In this document: piece after piece, positions 51,156 through 62,900 of the stretch
Layout: each line of letters begins with the position of its first letter
Position numbering within the stretch: position 1 is the stretch's first letter
Source of the DNA: Ptychodera flava
Lineage: Eukaryota; Hemichordata; Enteropneusta; Ptychoderidae
Direction: 5' to 3'
DNA length: 64,000 bases
NCBI RefSeq assembly: GCF_041260155.1
Contig: NC_091930.1
Location: 35,204,070-35,268,069, forward strand
The notes under the pieces: generated by a model
Databases searched by the model: none
Seen by the model: only the letters and a program-made list of their open reading frames with translations
Told to the model about the DNA's origin: nothing
Made by a program: the position numbers and the translations under genes

Positions 51156-51737
51156 CCCTATGTCGTTGACTCGCACGCTGCTACTATACGCTTAGCTTTT
51201 CCTCATTGTACATTTTTGTATACAAGCACTCGTCCAAGCCACCTGTGAAAGAGATTGTGTTTTGCTATGTTATTTCTCTTTCAGGAAAGCTTCCGTACAA
51301 TGAGAGTCAAAAGTAGCTCGATCGCCGTTTCAAGAATTTTACCGTACGTGGAGGTCAATAACATCTGAGCGAATTCGAAGCCAGTAGTGACGTCATCGAT
51401 CCATCTTCTTTGTCGGGGAAGGACCGTGTTTTGTCTGCTCAAGGAGCGGCGTAAACCACTCCTTTTCGAACGGTAACAACTTGCTTTCCAATCCTGATAT
51501 TGTTTCATTGGCCACTTCCATTGGTATTCGCAAAAGGTACAGGTAACATCTCTTCTACTGACGCCAACGTGAAATATCATGGGCATGCGCAGTGTGTTGT
51601 AAAGTAAATAATGATTATTTGAAGAAATTCGAGACTTCTTTGTTCGATAAAAAAATATTGATAAAATTCAGAGCTGGGAAGACTGTCAGCAAAATGACAT
51701 TTTCGTCGACTCGTAAAGATCGTTTGCGCTCTACGGT

Positions 51738-51739
51738 AA

Positions 51740-51778
<39 letters not shown>

Positions 51779-51798
51779 AATAAGTAAATAAATAAAAT
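51738..51798. repeat. (AAAT)n microsatellite
   Basis: About fifteen AAAT units, interrupted once, at the place matching 42876-42920 in unit A. Confidence 0.9.
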
Positions 51799-51879
51799 GT
51801 GAAATGCTACACATCTCGTTTTGAGAACAACAATAACTCTATCAAACTTCATCGCGCTCTCTTCGCGCCATTTATTATT

Positions 51880-53010
51880 AGCTCATGTGTTCACACACGT
51901 GAGCTAATGTCGTAACAATGTCTGTCTTTCTGTCCGTGTGTGTGTGTGTGTGTGTGTCTGTCTGTCTGTCTTTACACGATAAATCAAATACGCCTGAACA
52001 CATTGAAGTAAGATTTGGTAGACAGGTACCATACGCTACTTGCAAGAACTGATTAGATTTTGGTCAGTGTGGCTTGCATATTAATGAAGTTATGATATAT
52101 TTTTTTCACATAATGGTTTCCCTTTGGAGACGCGGTAATGACAGGGTCGACATATATCAAGAAATACTGCACAAAATTTCATGAAACTTTTGACAGGTGA
52201 CAATCTCAGAACATTATGATGATACTGTGAGTGTCATGTCAATTATCTGCTCATTTGCATATTTAATGAACTTTTGTTATTAGTGATATAACTCCGAAAT
52301 TCCTCCACCAAATTTGATGATACATGCAACAAATATTGATCGGATATATCTAATTGTACTTAGAAGCATTGGGCAGTGTCAAGTTAATAAATAGCTCATT
52401 TGCATATTTTATGAAGTTTTGTAATTAGTCATATAATTCCTAAATAACTGCGCCAACTTTTATGAAATCTGCTGCAGATACTGATCCAACAGATATCTGA
52501 CTGTGTTGAGAAGCATTTAGTAGTGCAAAGTTAATTGAGGGTTCATTTGCATATTTAATAAACTTTGTAATATGACTCTGAAATTCCTACACCAAATTTG
52601 ATGATTCCACTACAGATATTAATCTGATAAATATCTAATTATCGCGTGAAGTTCTGGGTAGTGTCAAGTTAATAAATAGGTCATTTGCATATTTAATGAA
52701 TTTTGTAATTATTGATATTACTCCAAAATTACAGCATTAAATTTGATGAAACGTGCTACAGATGTTGATCTGATAGATATCTAATTGTCCCATGAAGCAT
52801 TGAGCAGTGTCAATTTAATAAACAGCTCATTTGCATATTAAATGAAGTTTTGTAATTAGTGATTTAACTCCGAGAGTACTGTGCGAAAGTTGATGAAACC
52901 TGCTACATATAATGATATGACAGATATCTGATTGTTCTGTGAAGCGTACCACTGTATGTAATGAAGCTTTTGTAAACCACGTGAGCACATTCAGTTCACA
53001 TCTGGTTTTA
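51880..53010. mobile_element. tandem-core element with microsatellite, pearl/HINE-like, unit B only
   Basis: The left part begins GCTCATGTGTTCACACACG and holds a (GT)n/(CTGT)n microsatellite near 51935-51970. The middle is a tandem core of about 143 bp. The right end reads AAACCACGTGAGCACATTC. Unit A runs through this site (GCGCCATTTATTTT at about 42990-43005 to GTATGACTTTCTTC), so the whole piece is an insertion. The combination of microsatellite and 140-160-bp tandem core resembles pearl or Helentron-associated non-autonomous elements of marine invertebrates; that assignment is an inference. Confidence 0.6.
52240..52965. repeat. about 143-bp tandem core, five to six units, each with ATTTGCAT
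   Basis: Each unit contains TCATTTGCATATT, starting near 52250, 52395, 52542, 52681 and 52826, with a more diverged one near 52072. Between them recur TAACTCC.AAAT, CAAATTTGATGA and GATATCTAATTGT. ATTTGCAT is the octamer bound by POU factors, though here it may only be part of the repeat. Confidence 0.8.
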
Positions 53011-53605
53011 ACAGTAATGGTATGACTTTCTTCGCGCGCTGACCTGTGTGTCGACAGATCAATTTCTTGCTGGGACGGTAAACGGAGTCACAGGGATAAA
53101 GACGCGCTTCGTTGACCTAACACTCCATGACGAATGAAATTAAGAGTGATGATGTCATAGCTACCGAGTTCGTTCACATGCAAACAATTACACAACTTCA
53201 CGAAGGTAAAACACGAACTGGAACACACATTGTTTTTAGAAATTTACGAGCTTCCGCTAAGAAAATTAGTACATTGATTTATGTTCTCGCGGACTGTAAA
53301 GGCAAATGACAATTTCTGTTCCCTTAGATGTTTAACATGCATGTTACTTGACGCCTGATGCGGTCTGTCGCTTGCTTGCAAACGACATACACGGCGATAT
53401 CACGGAGTAGGCACGAAACACACCAGAAGTTTCAAGTGATCATGTATCAAAACACGGCAAGTCGTAAAAGTCGGATGGGCCATCTGCAGGAAATGCAATT
53501 TAAGTCATCACTTTCCAGACACGAGTTCAATAACCACAACGTCGGCAATTGGCGCGTGTTCCGGTTCCCAGAAAGTGTCGGCACAGCAGACCAACACACG
53601 CATTA

Positions 53606-53982
53606 TTAGCCCTGCGTACAGGTCTGTGTGTTCCCGGCGTTATACGCCCCCACCACAGCCCTGCAACGGTCCATACAGATAACTGGCCAGATTCAAAATG
53701 GCGATCTCCATACAACTTGTCGAGTACGTGATGTTTAAGAAAACGAGCGGTTTTTGACGTTAGGAGAAGTTAATCGCATCTTTTCTGGGTCGCTTAGGAG
53801 GTAAAGGTAGGCAGGGAAAGGATTTTGCCCCGATAGAGTAGAATTTCGGCCAAAAAGACCGTTTTTTTTCGTTGCGATCCGGATCCGGACCGCAGAGTCC
53901 CCAGTTATATCATCGACCGTTGCAAGGCTGTGGTGGAGGCCGTATAACGCCGGGAACACACAGACCTGTGTACGCAGGGCTA
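53606..53982. mobile_element. hAT-like MITE with about 70-bp inverted ends and 8-bp target duplication
   Basis: The left end, TAGCCCTGCGTACAGGTCTG, matches the complement of the right end over some 70 bp with small gaps. ACGCATTA flanks both sides (53598-53605 and 53983-53990). An 8-bp duplication is the hallmark of hAT transposons. No transposase is present. Unit A lacks it. Confidence 0.75.
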
Positions 53983-54766
53983 ACGCATTACCTGCAATTT
54001 AAAAACTTTATTGGAAATTGTTGACCGGTAAATGAGTGTCGGGGACTTTTTTTTCAGACACTCCATTTTTTACAATTCTTTTCTTGTTTGCCTTTTTTGT
54101 GTAGTGTACAGAGTGTGGGTGCAATTAGCTTTCGGAGTAAAATTTTCACCGTTTGCGTATAGGGTTAACGAAGGGCACATTTGCCACTTTTAATTTCAAA
54201 TCCCAGTAAAGTTAAGGTAATTTTGGGCTTCTCTGATTCCAAACCATGCAAGTGATTCATGATTTTAATCTTAGCAAGGGAAGGAATTGATAATGTGCAC
54301 AAAAGTTCGAAACATTTTGCTTTTAACATCGAACGAAGCCATCTGTACCGCCGTCAGGCGTCTTAGGCGGTATCATTTGTATCAGATTCATCATGAGGGA
54401 ACTGTCTGATGAACGGTCAATTACCTTCAAGCGGCTTGGCGAAGGTGATAATTTAGAGAAATGAGTTTGACTTATAATCAAATTCAGCTAATTCCTCATT
54501 AGCAAATTAAACACTGTATCAAAATATATTTGACGTGTCTCTGTCAATCCGATGACGTTCGATTATAAATTATGACAGCGAAGCCTGACTTTCATATTCA
54601 TTAAGAAAGAGAATGGAAATTTTCAACTTCGGTAGCCAAAGGTGTTTATTCGGGCACGGAACCTCCCTTAAAAGACTTTATTACACCTAACGTATTATTC
54701 AGGTACTGTGATTGGCTGAGCCTCACTCACGTGATATAGAACAAAAAGTGATAGAACATTGCTTAG

Positions 54767-54826
54767 GTGATATAGCCCTGTCGCGTGCAGTGATATAGCC
54801 CTGTCGCGTGCAGTGATATAGCCCGC
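54767..54826. repeat. 23-bp tandem repeat
   Basis: GTGATATAGCCCTGTCGCGT plus three bases occurs twice in full and once in part. It lies in the block found only in unit B. Confidence 0.85.
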
Positions 54827-55140
54827 TACCACGTTCTGGAATACCGCGCGTCCTTTCTGCGCGTACCACATCATCGCGTACATTGCTTGGTATTTCTGTA
54901 AAGCATGGCTTTTGGAAAAGGTACAAGAAATTAGCTCGACTGAAGTGCACGACGACATTTAGTACATTAAACGAGAAAATCTTGAACAATACTGTCTTCG
55001 TTTTTAGACGTTAATTCAACTTCATGTAGCATTGCGATCGAGCAACAAATAGAACGTTTCACTGTGGCGAGTCTCGATCGACACTTGACTGCATTCTGAG
55101 CAAAGTTTCGAAAACAAGTGTCTATTCGGTGTAATAAAAT

Positions 55141-55323
55141 TAATAACACACGCTAACTCGGGCAAGATAACGATTTGTTGCCTGCCCTCGGGCTGGTGCT
55201 CATGACGGTAATATTGATGATACCCTCGCCTTCGGCTAGGGCATCATCAATATTACCGTCATGACCACCAGCCCTTGGGCGGACAACAAATCGAGATCTT
55301 GCCCTTGCTGGCGTGTGTTATTA
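55141..55323. mobile_element. 183-bp foldback hairpin element, copy 2
   Basis: It has the same ends (TAATAACACACGC and complement), length and near-complete self-pairing as the element at 48150-48332, with clear sequence divergence. Its flanks show it is inverted relative to that copy. Confidence 0.75.
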
Positions 55324-56747
55324 TTTAAATACTAAATTACTATATGCCGACCTAACCAAGCCGTGCGTACGGGACCATGGGAAAATTTCAGTGACAGTTC
55401 AAGCCTTTATGTCCTTGGGCGAGTGTTACCTTAGCATCGCATGACTTTACCGGAAAAGCCGTTTGCCTAATTCCCCTAGTTCGTTGCCATGGCACTGTCT
55501 GTTGTACTGCCAATCACCTTCCCTCTGTCCATAGAGGAGGCGTGATTTGGTTCAGAGAATGTAGAGTGTTATAATTCAGATAAGTCGGTAAATTAGGATG
55601 TTACGTCATCGGATCAAAATATAGGCTGATGTGCATCTGTCAGTTCGATGACGTCAGCTAAGGCAAAACAATGGATGTTTATAGTCATCTTGCGCACCAA
55701 TTCGAGACCAGCGCATCATGGCTTTCCCCTCCGAGAGTGTGTTCAACAGAATCCCCGCCAATCTATTCTTACATCCAACACAGAACCTAAATGACCGAAG
55801 ACTCGTATTAAAAATGTGTCAAGCTGCCTTCTCTTTATTTCCCTAAAACGTTAAAAAAGAAAGAGAAAAATTGCAACCACTCGAAAAGCCAAACAAAACC
55901 AAACAAACAAAAATTACACGGACATATGACGTAAAATAGTAGATTTCCACCTTGAGTTCTTGCAAGCTTTGGACGGACAACGTACACACATCCACCCGAG
56001 TAGTGAACACTGTTTTAGTGTCCAAGCATGCGCAGTCAGGTGAATATTTTTGATAAATAAACAAGGCTGGAGAACATTAGAATTTCACCTTACTGCAGGT
56101 TTCCTTTCTTCCTCAAAATATCAAAGCGAGCTCGATAACAAACATATATCAGTTAGGCTGCCTACGCAGTAATTACCAAAACTCTAATGCCTGTAACCTT
56201 TGATGTACCTTCAAATATTTTGCTCATTGTGTGATACATGGTTCATTGTTCTACGCCCAAACTCATCCCGAATTCTGTCATCAGTTCTCCGAGACGGCGT
56301 GTATGTGCACGATATCCGGTCCACTGAATTAAAGTCAGCAGAAGGATTAACTTGTGTTGTGATTACTGCACAGAATGAGTTGCGTTCACAATATTTACAC
56401 TTTCTATTTTAAGACATTTTAAGCAAGAAAGTAAGAAATTTTCTGTTGTCTTGATGAAAAATATCAAATCACGGTTCATTTAAGAGAATGCAAAACTACT
56501 TGTGTTGAAATATTGTCAACTGTTAATCACGGCAAGAGTGTGAAAGTATCAAAATACATCAACGACGCGTGTAATGGAAGGCAGGCACTCAACACAATAG
56601 CTAATAACATTTAAGGAAGTATAAAAAATTCACATTCGATTCGCTTTCATTTTGTAGTGAGTATTGGGAACACAAAGCAAATACTCGAGGGGAGCTGCGC
56701 ATGTGTAGGCGTCGAAAGTCAGAAATAAGCGTCCATGCACTTCACGA

Positions 56748-57085
56748 TAGTTCGCGTCTCAAAACTGAAAGACTCTAACTTTGCTAAAAGTTTGCGTGAA
56801 GAAACTTCAACCTGTTCCTTTCGAATCAAACGAAGAGTCACCTTACAAAATATGGTACTAAAGAAAGAAATTACCCAATACCGACATTTGAAATTGAAAA
56901 TAGCCACCATCCTGTGTCAACTCAATGAGGAAATATTGAATTTGTTTTCGAAGTTTTCAAACAATAAGCCGCCGGTGAAAACTTTATTAACACTTCAAGC
57001 TTCAAATGAACCCAAAATAGTGGTAGATTAAGGATGCATTTTAAAAGTAAAGTCCGAATATCTGTCCCCGAGGCATATTCTACCT
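56748..57085. mobile_element. complete copy of the dispersed TAG..CGC MITE at the end of unit B
   Basis: It runs from TAGTTCGCGTCTC to GAGGCATATTCTA. Its left two-thirds repeat the truncated copy at the end of unit A, which places the unit A/B breakpoint inside the element. Confidence 0.65.
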
Positions 57086-57688
57086 TAACATTGCATTTTG
57101 TGATAACCTTAATAAGCTTCTCGCACAAATCATAAATACCTGTGTAGAGCGCCCATGCGGCTCACGCCAACACACTTAGTGCATATTGCATGTTTCACTG
57201 TCGCCACGCCTGTATTCGTTCGCAAGCAGGTCGGTTCAGTGTGTTTTGAGACTAAATACAATAAAAGACATGAAAACACGAAAATAACATTACAAGAAGT
57301 AGTTGCAACCAGTTGTGGTTTAGAGGTTGTGTTCCACATCGCATAGAATGATCACGGCCATGATTTTAATACTGGACTAAACTGACACCATCCAACAATT
57401 TGAATCACACGGTGATTTAATTTTTGCACAGACGAGAACTCGCCACAACTATGATTTGTTGTACGAGATTTATGAAGATATTTGTCTCTACCGCGTCGGT
57501 TATAAACTCTATGAATATGACAAAGCTGCACCCATCCATTAAAAAGATGATTTTGTCCGCCTACGACACGACTGGCCTAAATAGCAGGGACGCTTCGACA
57601 CTCAAGTCGCATTACAAGTAAACTCAAGCATAGGTTTTTGTGTTTGACCCTGGAACGCATGGTTCACATAATATAATTAGCACTCCCA
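57086..57688. other. spacer past the 3' end of the TRIM gene
   Basis: Nothing coding or repetitive was recognised here. Confidence 0.45.
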
Positions 57689-57694
57689 TTTATT
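57689..57694 (-). promoter_or_regulatory. polyadenylation signal of the TRIM-NHL gene
   Basis: The minus strand reads AATAAA about 50 nt after the stop codon of the NHL frame, a normal position for a short 3' untranslated region. Confidence 0.55.
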
Positions 57695-57744
57695 TCGTGA
57701 AGCGGATTTGAGTTTGGTGGATTTGATCTTCACACAGACAGTTT

Positions 57745-59535
57745 TCATAAGTACATGACCTTGACGTGGTGTTTACCAAGTTCGGTGACGGCAATTCTAT
57801 CGGTACCGTCTTTGGCGACTGCCACGTACGTCGGCTTGGAGAACCGGCCAAGGCCTATCTCGCAGAGAAATTTGCCATCGCTGGCGAATTTCACCACCCT
57901 GCCGTTGGTGTCGCACACGTACACGTTGTCGTCGCTGTCGACATCGATTCCGCGGGGGACCTCCACCTCTCCGTGGCCCGACCCGATGCTTGCAAACATG
58001 CCCAAGAACTTCCCCTCGGGGCTGAGTATCTGCACGCGTCGATTGCCCATGTCCGACACCAAGATCTGGTTCCGGCTGTTCACCACCGGCGACACGGGCC
58101 GCTGGAACTGACGCCGACCCGTGCCTTCGGAGCCGTACGACGCCAGGTGTTTGCCGACTACGCTGTACTTCCGCACGCAGTGCGAGTTCCAGTCGGTGAC
58201 GAGGACGTTGCCGTCGTTTGTGATCGCCACTCCGCGGGGGTCGACACCCTCCCTCCGCCCGAACCTGCACAGCGCGCGGCCATTCTCGTCAGCTATGACC
58301 ACCTCCTCGAGATTGGTGACGACATACTTGCCGTCGGCAGTGACGGCGACGTCGACCGGTTTGAACTCCGATTTGCAAAACGCTTTGCAATCGATGACGT
58401 CACGGCAGCTGATGTTCCAGTCAAGCACCTGTAATCTGCAATTGTGATAATCGGCGGCAACCAGCCTTCCTTCGTTATTTATGCAGACTTTCCACGGACT
58501 TCTGAACTGCCCAGGCTTGGAGCCCTCCTCTCCGAAAGTTCTTATTGTACCCGTTGGCGGCGCTGCGACGATTGCGAACGGGGACCCGACGGTGTCCTGT
58601 CGACAGACGCGAACGCTGACTTCATACTCCCCGTCCTCCTTGAATTCCAACCTCCCCACGCATCTCCCGTCTTTTTTGGTTGCCAAGTCAACCGCACTTA
58701 CTTCATTCTGCGGGCTTTTCAGCACTACTCTGGCGAAATTTCCAGCGTTGATGGGTTTCCCGTTACAATCCCTTGTTACAACCTTAATATCAAACTCGTC
58801 GTCGACTTTTACAAGTTTCTTCAATCCAGCGACGCTTGAACTTCCACCCACCGCCGCCGTCGTCTCCAGCTTGCCGATGCTTTTTACTCGAACGTCCTGC
58901 TCCTGCCTGAACCCGATGTACGAATTTTCTTTGGGCGTTGTGTTGATTTCGTTTTCTATAAGATCGTTCAGGCGCTGTTCTAACATACCGTGTGACGTCA
59001 GATATTGCGACGCACTGGCGTAGTTGGTGATTATTCCCGAGAAGTCGTCGACACTTGCTAGCGCAGCTTCCCGCACCGTGAGCTCTTTGTTCTGAGCTTG
59101 CAAAATCTGGCTTTTCTTTTTAACCATGGCGTAGAGCTCCTTTTTGATTTTTTCTTGTTTTTCCTTTATTTTATTGATAATTGCCTGAGTGTGTTCCTCG
59201 ATAGCCGCTTGGATCTTGTCATAGGTGGCGCGTAGGTTATCTAGCTCCTTGTTCACTCGATTTTTACCTGCGGTACATTCTTTCCTCATGGCACGGGCTT
59301 TCTGGACAAGCCCGTGCAGGCGGCGACGTTCCACCACCGCGGCTTTCTCCAGGTCTCGGTGTTGGTGGTCGGGCACTCTGTGCTCGACGACCGTGCACTT
59401 CATGCACACGGGTTCCTTGCAGGTGTCGCAGTAGACGTCCACGGGATTTCCCGGATGAGCGGAGCAGTAGACGGTCGGCTGAGGGATTTCCGCATCATCG
59501 GGACGTGACATGGCGTAGCGATGCAGCGCCATCAA
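57745..59535 (-). CDS. TRIM2/3/71-type protein: B-box 2, coiled coil, filamin domain, six-bladed NHL propeller
   Basis: This frame holds the main part of a TRIM-NHL protein, about 596 codons. B-box 2 is at about residues 22-60 (C24, H27, C36, C39, C44, C47, H52, H57 ligand pattern), a Lys/Glu-rich coiled coil at 64-190, a filamin-type Ig domain at 235-325 ending GSPFAIV, and six NHL blades from about 330 to the end (for example VAADYHNCRLQVLDW and VSDMGNRRVQIL). Known relatives are RING E3 ligases that use the NHL propeller to bind mRNA or protein. The RING and B-box 1 lie directly upstream at 59556-59945 in the next frame; a single missing base near 59560 separates them, and no intron fits the short gap. 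The NHL-only copies at 12641-13606, 29290-30231 and 36765-37613 share this propeller design. The frame has no ATG at its very start; LMALHRYAMS is internal to the joined family layout. Confidence 0.85.
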   Translation of the reverse strand: MMALHRYAMSRPDDAEIPQPTVYCSAHPGNPVDVYCDTCKEPVCMKCTVVEHRVPDHQHRDLEKAAVVERRRLHGLVQKARAMRKECTAGKNRVNKELDNLRATYDKIQAAIEEHTQAIINKIKEKQEKIKKELYAMVKKKSQILQAQNKELTVREAALASVDDFSGIITNYASASQYLTSHGMLEQRLNDLIENEINTTPKENSYIGFRQEQDVRVKSIGKLETTAAVGGSSSVAGLKKLVKVDDEFDIKVVTRDCNGKPINAGNFARVVLKSPQNEVSAVDLATKKDGRCVGRLEFKEDGEYEVSVRVCRQDTVGSPFAIVAAPPTGTIRTFGEEGSKPGQFRSPWKVCINNEGRLVAADYHNCRLQVLDWNISCRDVIDCKAFCKSEFKPVDVAVTADGKYVVTNLEEVVIADENGRALCRFGRREGVDPRGVAITNDGNVLVTDWNSHCVRKYSVVGKHLASYGSEGTGRRQFQRPVSPVVNSRNQILVSDMGNRRVQILSPEGKFLGMFASIGSGHGEVEVPRGIDVDSDDNVYVCDTNGRVVKFASDGKFLCEIGLGRFSKPTYVAVAKDGTDRIAVTELGKHHVKVMYL

Positions 59536-59555
59536 CTGGTGACCTTGAGTAACCT

Positions 59556-59945
59556 TTAAATTTTGTGAGCGCTGGAGCAGCCCTGGCAGAGATTCTTAGC
59601 ACACTCGGCGCATCTACTCACCGCTCTGGACTCTTTACAACCGTCACACTTCTTGACAGACTGTCTCTCCACATTTTCAAGCGTTTCAACGTAATCCAAT
59701 AGCCCTGTCAGGTGAATATTGGTCTGTAACGCCCTGATTCCATTCACCGGCAGAGGACACGTCACGCGACACGACGGACAGACCAGCTTGCCTTTATTCT
59801 CGCTCACCCAGGTCTCCAGGCAGCGCTGGCAGTAACTATGGAGACACGGCAGCATCTTGGGCGTTCGGTAGACGTCAGAGCATATCCCGCACGTCAGCAG
59901 ATCGCCCTTAAGCTGCGTCTTCAGAGAATGGATGTCGGAGGCCAT
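59556..59945 (-). CDS. RING finger and B-box 1 part of the same TRIM-NHL gene
   Basis: I chose the ATG of MASDIHSLKTQL, with A at -3 and G at +4. Residues 19-59 form a C3HC4 RING (C19, C22, C34, H36, C39, C42, C56, C59; CGICSDVY..LPCLHSYCQRC..CPSC), the E2-binding part of an E3 ubiquitin ligase. Residues 100-127 form a B-box 1 (C100, C103, C112, C115, C120, C123, H127). The frame stops at AHKI, in the middle of where B-box 1 should end. Reading one base back from there gives NLKVTQGHQLMALHRY, which continues into the next frame and supplies the missing His ligand. The run AAAA is one base shorter than the frame needs. This suggests an assembly error or a young lesion more than two separate genes. 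Confidence 0.8.
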   Translation of the reverse strand: MASDIHSLKTQLKGDLLTCGICSDVYRTPKMLPCLHSYCQRCLETWVSENKGKLVCPSCRVTCPLPVNGIRALQTNIHLTGLLDYVETLENVERQSVKKCDGCKESRAVSRCAECAKNLCQGCSSAHKI

Positions 59946-62900
59946 GTTTTGGCGGTGAGCGGTGCTGTGCCTGTTTGCACTTGGTACGCCCACAGTCGTT
60001 TAATGTGTAACCGACAATACTGAGGGCAAAGGTCTGCCAGAGGTTTGTATGTAGCGTGATAGGCTGTTGTGTAACAACGCGCCATGCATCCGGTACATCG
60101 GAAGTAGGTTTAGAAAATGCTTGATCACCCCGACTCGCCACTTTTTTATCCGAAACGAGACAAATCAAGTTTTAAACAGCAGAGATGAAACAAGCCTCAC
60201 TTCTTGCGGAAATGAAACAATAAAAATGACATTAAAACTGCACTGATGGAAGACAAAATTGGCAACCCACCGATGTGGTGTCAAGGATCAACCTCCGACG
60301 GTAATTATTGCAGTATACCAAGCTCTTTTTTCAGTGTCTTTTTGAATAAAAATAATAACAACACATCTGCAAATTTTGAGCTAAGGCCCGAAATGATTGG
60401 TTTCTTTGTCAACCTGTAGGTCTCTCACATAAATTATACGGTCACGTGGGTTTATATATTTTATATTCATTTTTAAGCTATCAAAATTAAACTACGCAGC
60501 CGTTACAAACCAGTAATGTTTATATGTAGTGGAAATTCTGACACGAGGCACGATGCTACAGATAATAATATTCCGTTTTCCTCCAGCATATAACACACTG
60601 CAATTTTCTACACTTTTGTGCATGTGAACTATAAAATAAGACCGCAAATTTCAACGGTTATGTCTCGATCAACGTATGCGAGGACGGCGAACTTAACCTG
60701 TTCTGTTTTGGCTTAATGACAGGTTTTTTCTGATAAACCATTATTTAGGGCTGAATGATATGAAGATGTTACGTTAAAACAATGACAAGCTAATTTTTAA
60801 CATCTTTTGTCTAAGGTTTCCCATGTACATCCCGCCATTGTTTGTTGTTGAATGAGGAAGCCCTTTCATGTATGCATTAGAAGTAAGCGATGAACTACCC
60901 TCAATCGAACGGCATCAGAAGGTATATTTTGACAATTCTACAAATATTTGGTAATTGTGTATATGATGACGTCAGTCTTGAGTAATGTGAAATTTTTGGA
61001 AGCTTTTAGTTCGTACTAAACCGAAATTTCCGAATAAAGTTTTTCAGGACCACGATTCTGTATTCATATATTACCACTTGCCTTCGTTGTATCAAAATAA
61101 GTAGGCTATGCACCTAAAGCAAGACAACTTGAACATAGGTTACTTCGTAAAATGTTGCTGCATGGGAGATCTATTCCCGGATGCGAGAGACAGGTTTATC
61201 AATTACCATGCTTTCAAAATCGACACAATTTACTTCATCAATCGGTGGTGGCGCTGTGTTCAAGACAATATTATACGACACTGAAAATTACCACAGCTTC
61301 AGCCTCTTCAGGCAAAATACAAACTGCCGGAGGGATCGATGTAAGATTTGTGAGTAACACATGAGATACTTATACCTGGTACCTCTACGGCTCTCACTCA
61401 TAGACCTAATGATTACAATTTGAGGAAAAAGATTGACAACCTTGGTAATTTTGCTTCAAAATATGTTCAGTGTTTATAAAGATTTATGTGGAGCGTCGAA
61501 AGTTGAAAATTCGATTAAGTTTTCAGGAAATTACCAGCGTTGATCTATAGACACTATGAATCATGAGGCAACAAATTCGATTCCAATTTATCCCGCCAGG
61601 TACTTTTTTCAGGATAAACATTGACTTGTTATTAAAACTCTTCCGTGATTAGTATGGATAGAGCTGTGATATATTGGACGAAATGAAAGTCCCAACGCTT
61701 CTTACAATCAGAGTTCAATATCGAGAAAATTACTGCAATTTGCAATCACCGTGTCCTCTGTGACACTGATCTATTGACATGTATGAGGACAAATCGACCG
61801 TACGAGGACAGATATAGGTGAAAAAATCTAGGCGTAGCGCCAACACATACACACTGCCTTTACAGATTGCGTATGCGGTCGTAAGCCTCATCTGTCAGAT
61901 TGACGCTTATTTTCAATAAGGCAATGATTCGGGCTGACCTGCTGTTCCAAGCCTCCAGCTTTATAATCACGCTTTTTGTGCGTCTGAAGTTCAAAGGCAC
62001 GGTCTAACCCCCGTTCAAAAGTACGCCATACATACGAGAAAACATGGGAGAAACTCCCCAAATACCTACAAGCTTTTAGAGACAACGATAGTGGACGCTA
62101 TGTTCACTGTCTTCGATTCTGATTAAAATCGGATATAAAGATGATGACATTTTCACAGTTTCTTGGCCGTTCTCTCTAGCTGTCTCTACCCTGGAGTCTG
62201 AGGTCTAGGAATTACGTTGAACCTTACAGCTCTTCGGAATTCCATGCGTATTCCTTCCAAACTGCTTTAGGATCATTTGAATTTATAAGTAATTTGTCAG
62301 ATCGTTTACTATCATCCTTTATGATCTTAACCAACACAACAAAAGTACAAAGCAAGTATACATGGTATTGTAGAGGTTGTAGTTTAAGAATAGCTCAGTT
62401 TTTCCCAGTTGGTTGTCATTATTGCCGCCTGGGCACAAAAGAAGACAACGCTTATCAACTGACATTACAAATCTGAAGTTTTTTATATCTTGAACTTTAT
62501 TTCTATATAATGGTATCCTTTAATAGTGTTACAGGTAAACAGATTCAAACGTCATAATTCCTTTGTTACCGAGGTATACCCAACCCTGCAAGTTTAAAGA
62601 AATTGCGCCCTCACGATGTGTTGCCTCAACTTGGCGAAGAGATACAACTAAGTTTAAAACATTAGACAATGCCACAGAAGTGCCGATTTTCTTTACTTCC
62701 AATCAAAAAAGTGGTCTTTTGCCCTGACATCCAAATTTGCAGTATGGACAGCAGTACTGCTTTCGGTTCTACAGAATTTAGGATCCATGTTTTCAATATA
62801 AAATCATTGACAATCGTAGACTGACCGGCATCCGTCACAGTAAAGCGGCGAAAGTTCTTTAAGTTAAAAGCATACCATAACCTATAAAAATATGCCATTT

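Larger units (their letters stand above)
46438..56950. repeat. tandem segmental duplication, unit B
   Basis: Unit B is a diverged second copy of unit A that has grown to about 10.5 kb. Its extra sequence includes a hairpin block (48080-49262), a block near 49860-50560, a tRNA-related retroposon, a tandem-core element (51880-53010), a hAT-like MITE (53606-53982) and a second hairpin block (54683-55340). No gene is recognised. The longest frames in it, near 48844-49302 and 48419-48784, overlap element sequence. Confidence 0.8.

Noticed and set aside
52240-52965. An enhancer built of POU octamers as a host regulatory array
   Set aside because: The unit is part of an inserted tandem-core element, so the octamers are first explained by repeat copying; kept only as a possibility in the findings.
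57766-58434. 222-residue plus-strand frame opposite the TRIM gene
   Set aside because: It is a shadow of the GC-rich NHL coding sequence on the other strand.
59545-59565. Programmed ribosomal frameshift in the TRIM gene
   Set aside because: The heptamer at the shift point does not fit X XXY YYZ, and a one-base error in the A run explains it more simply.
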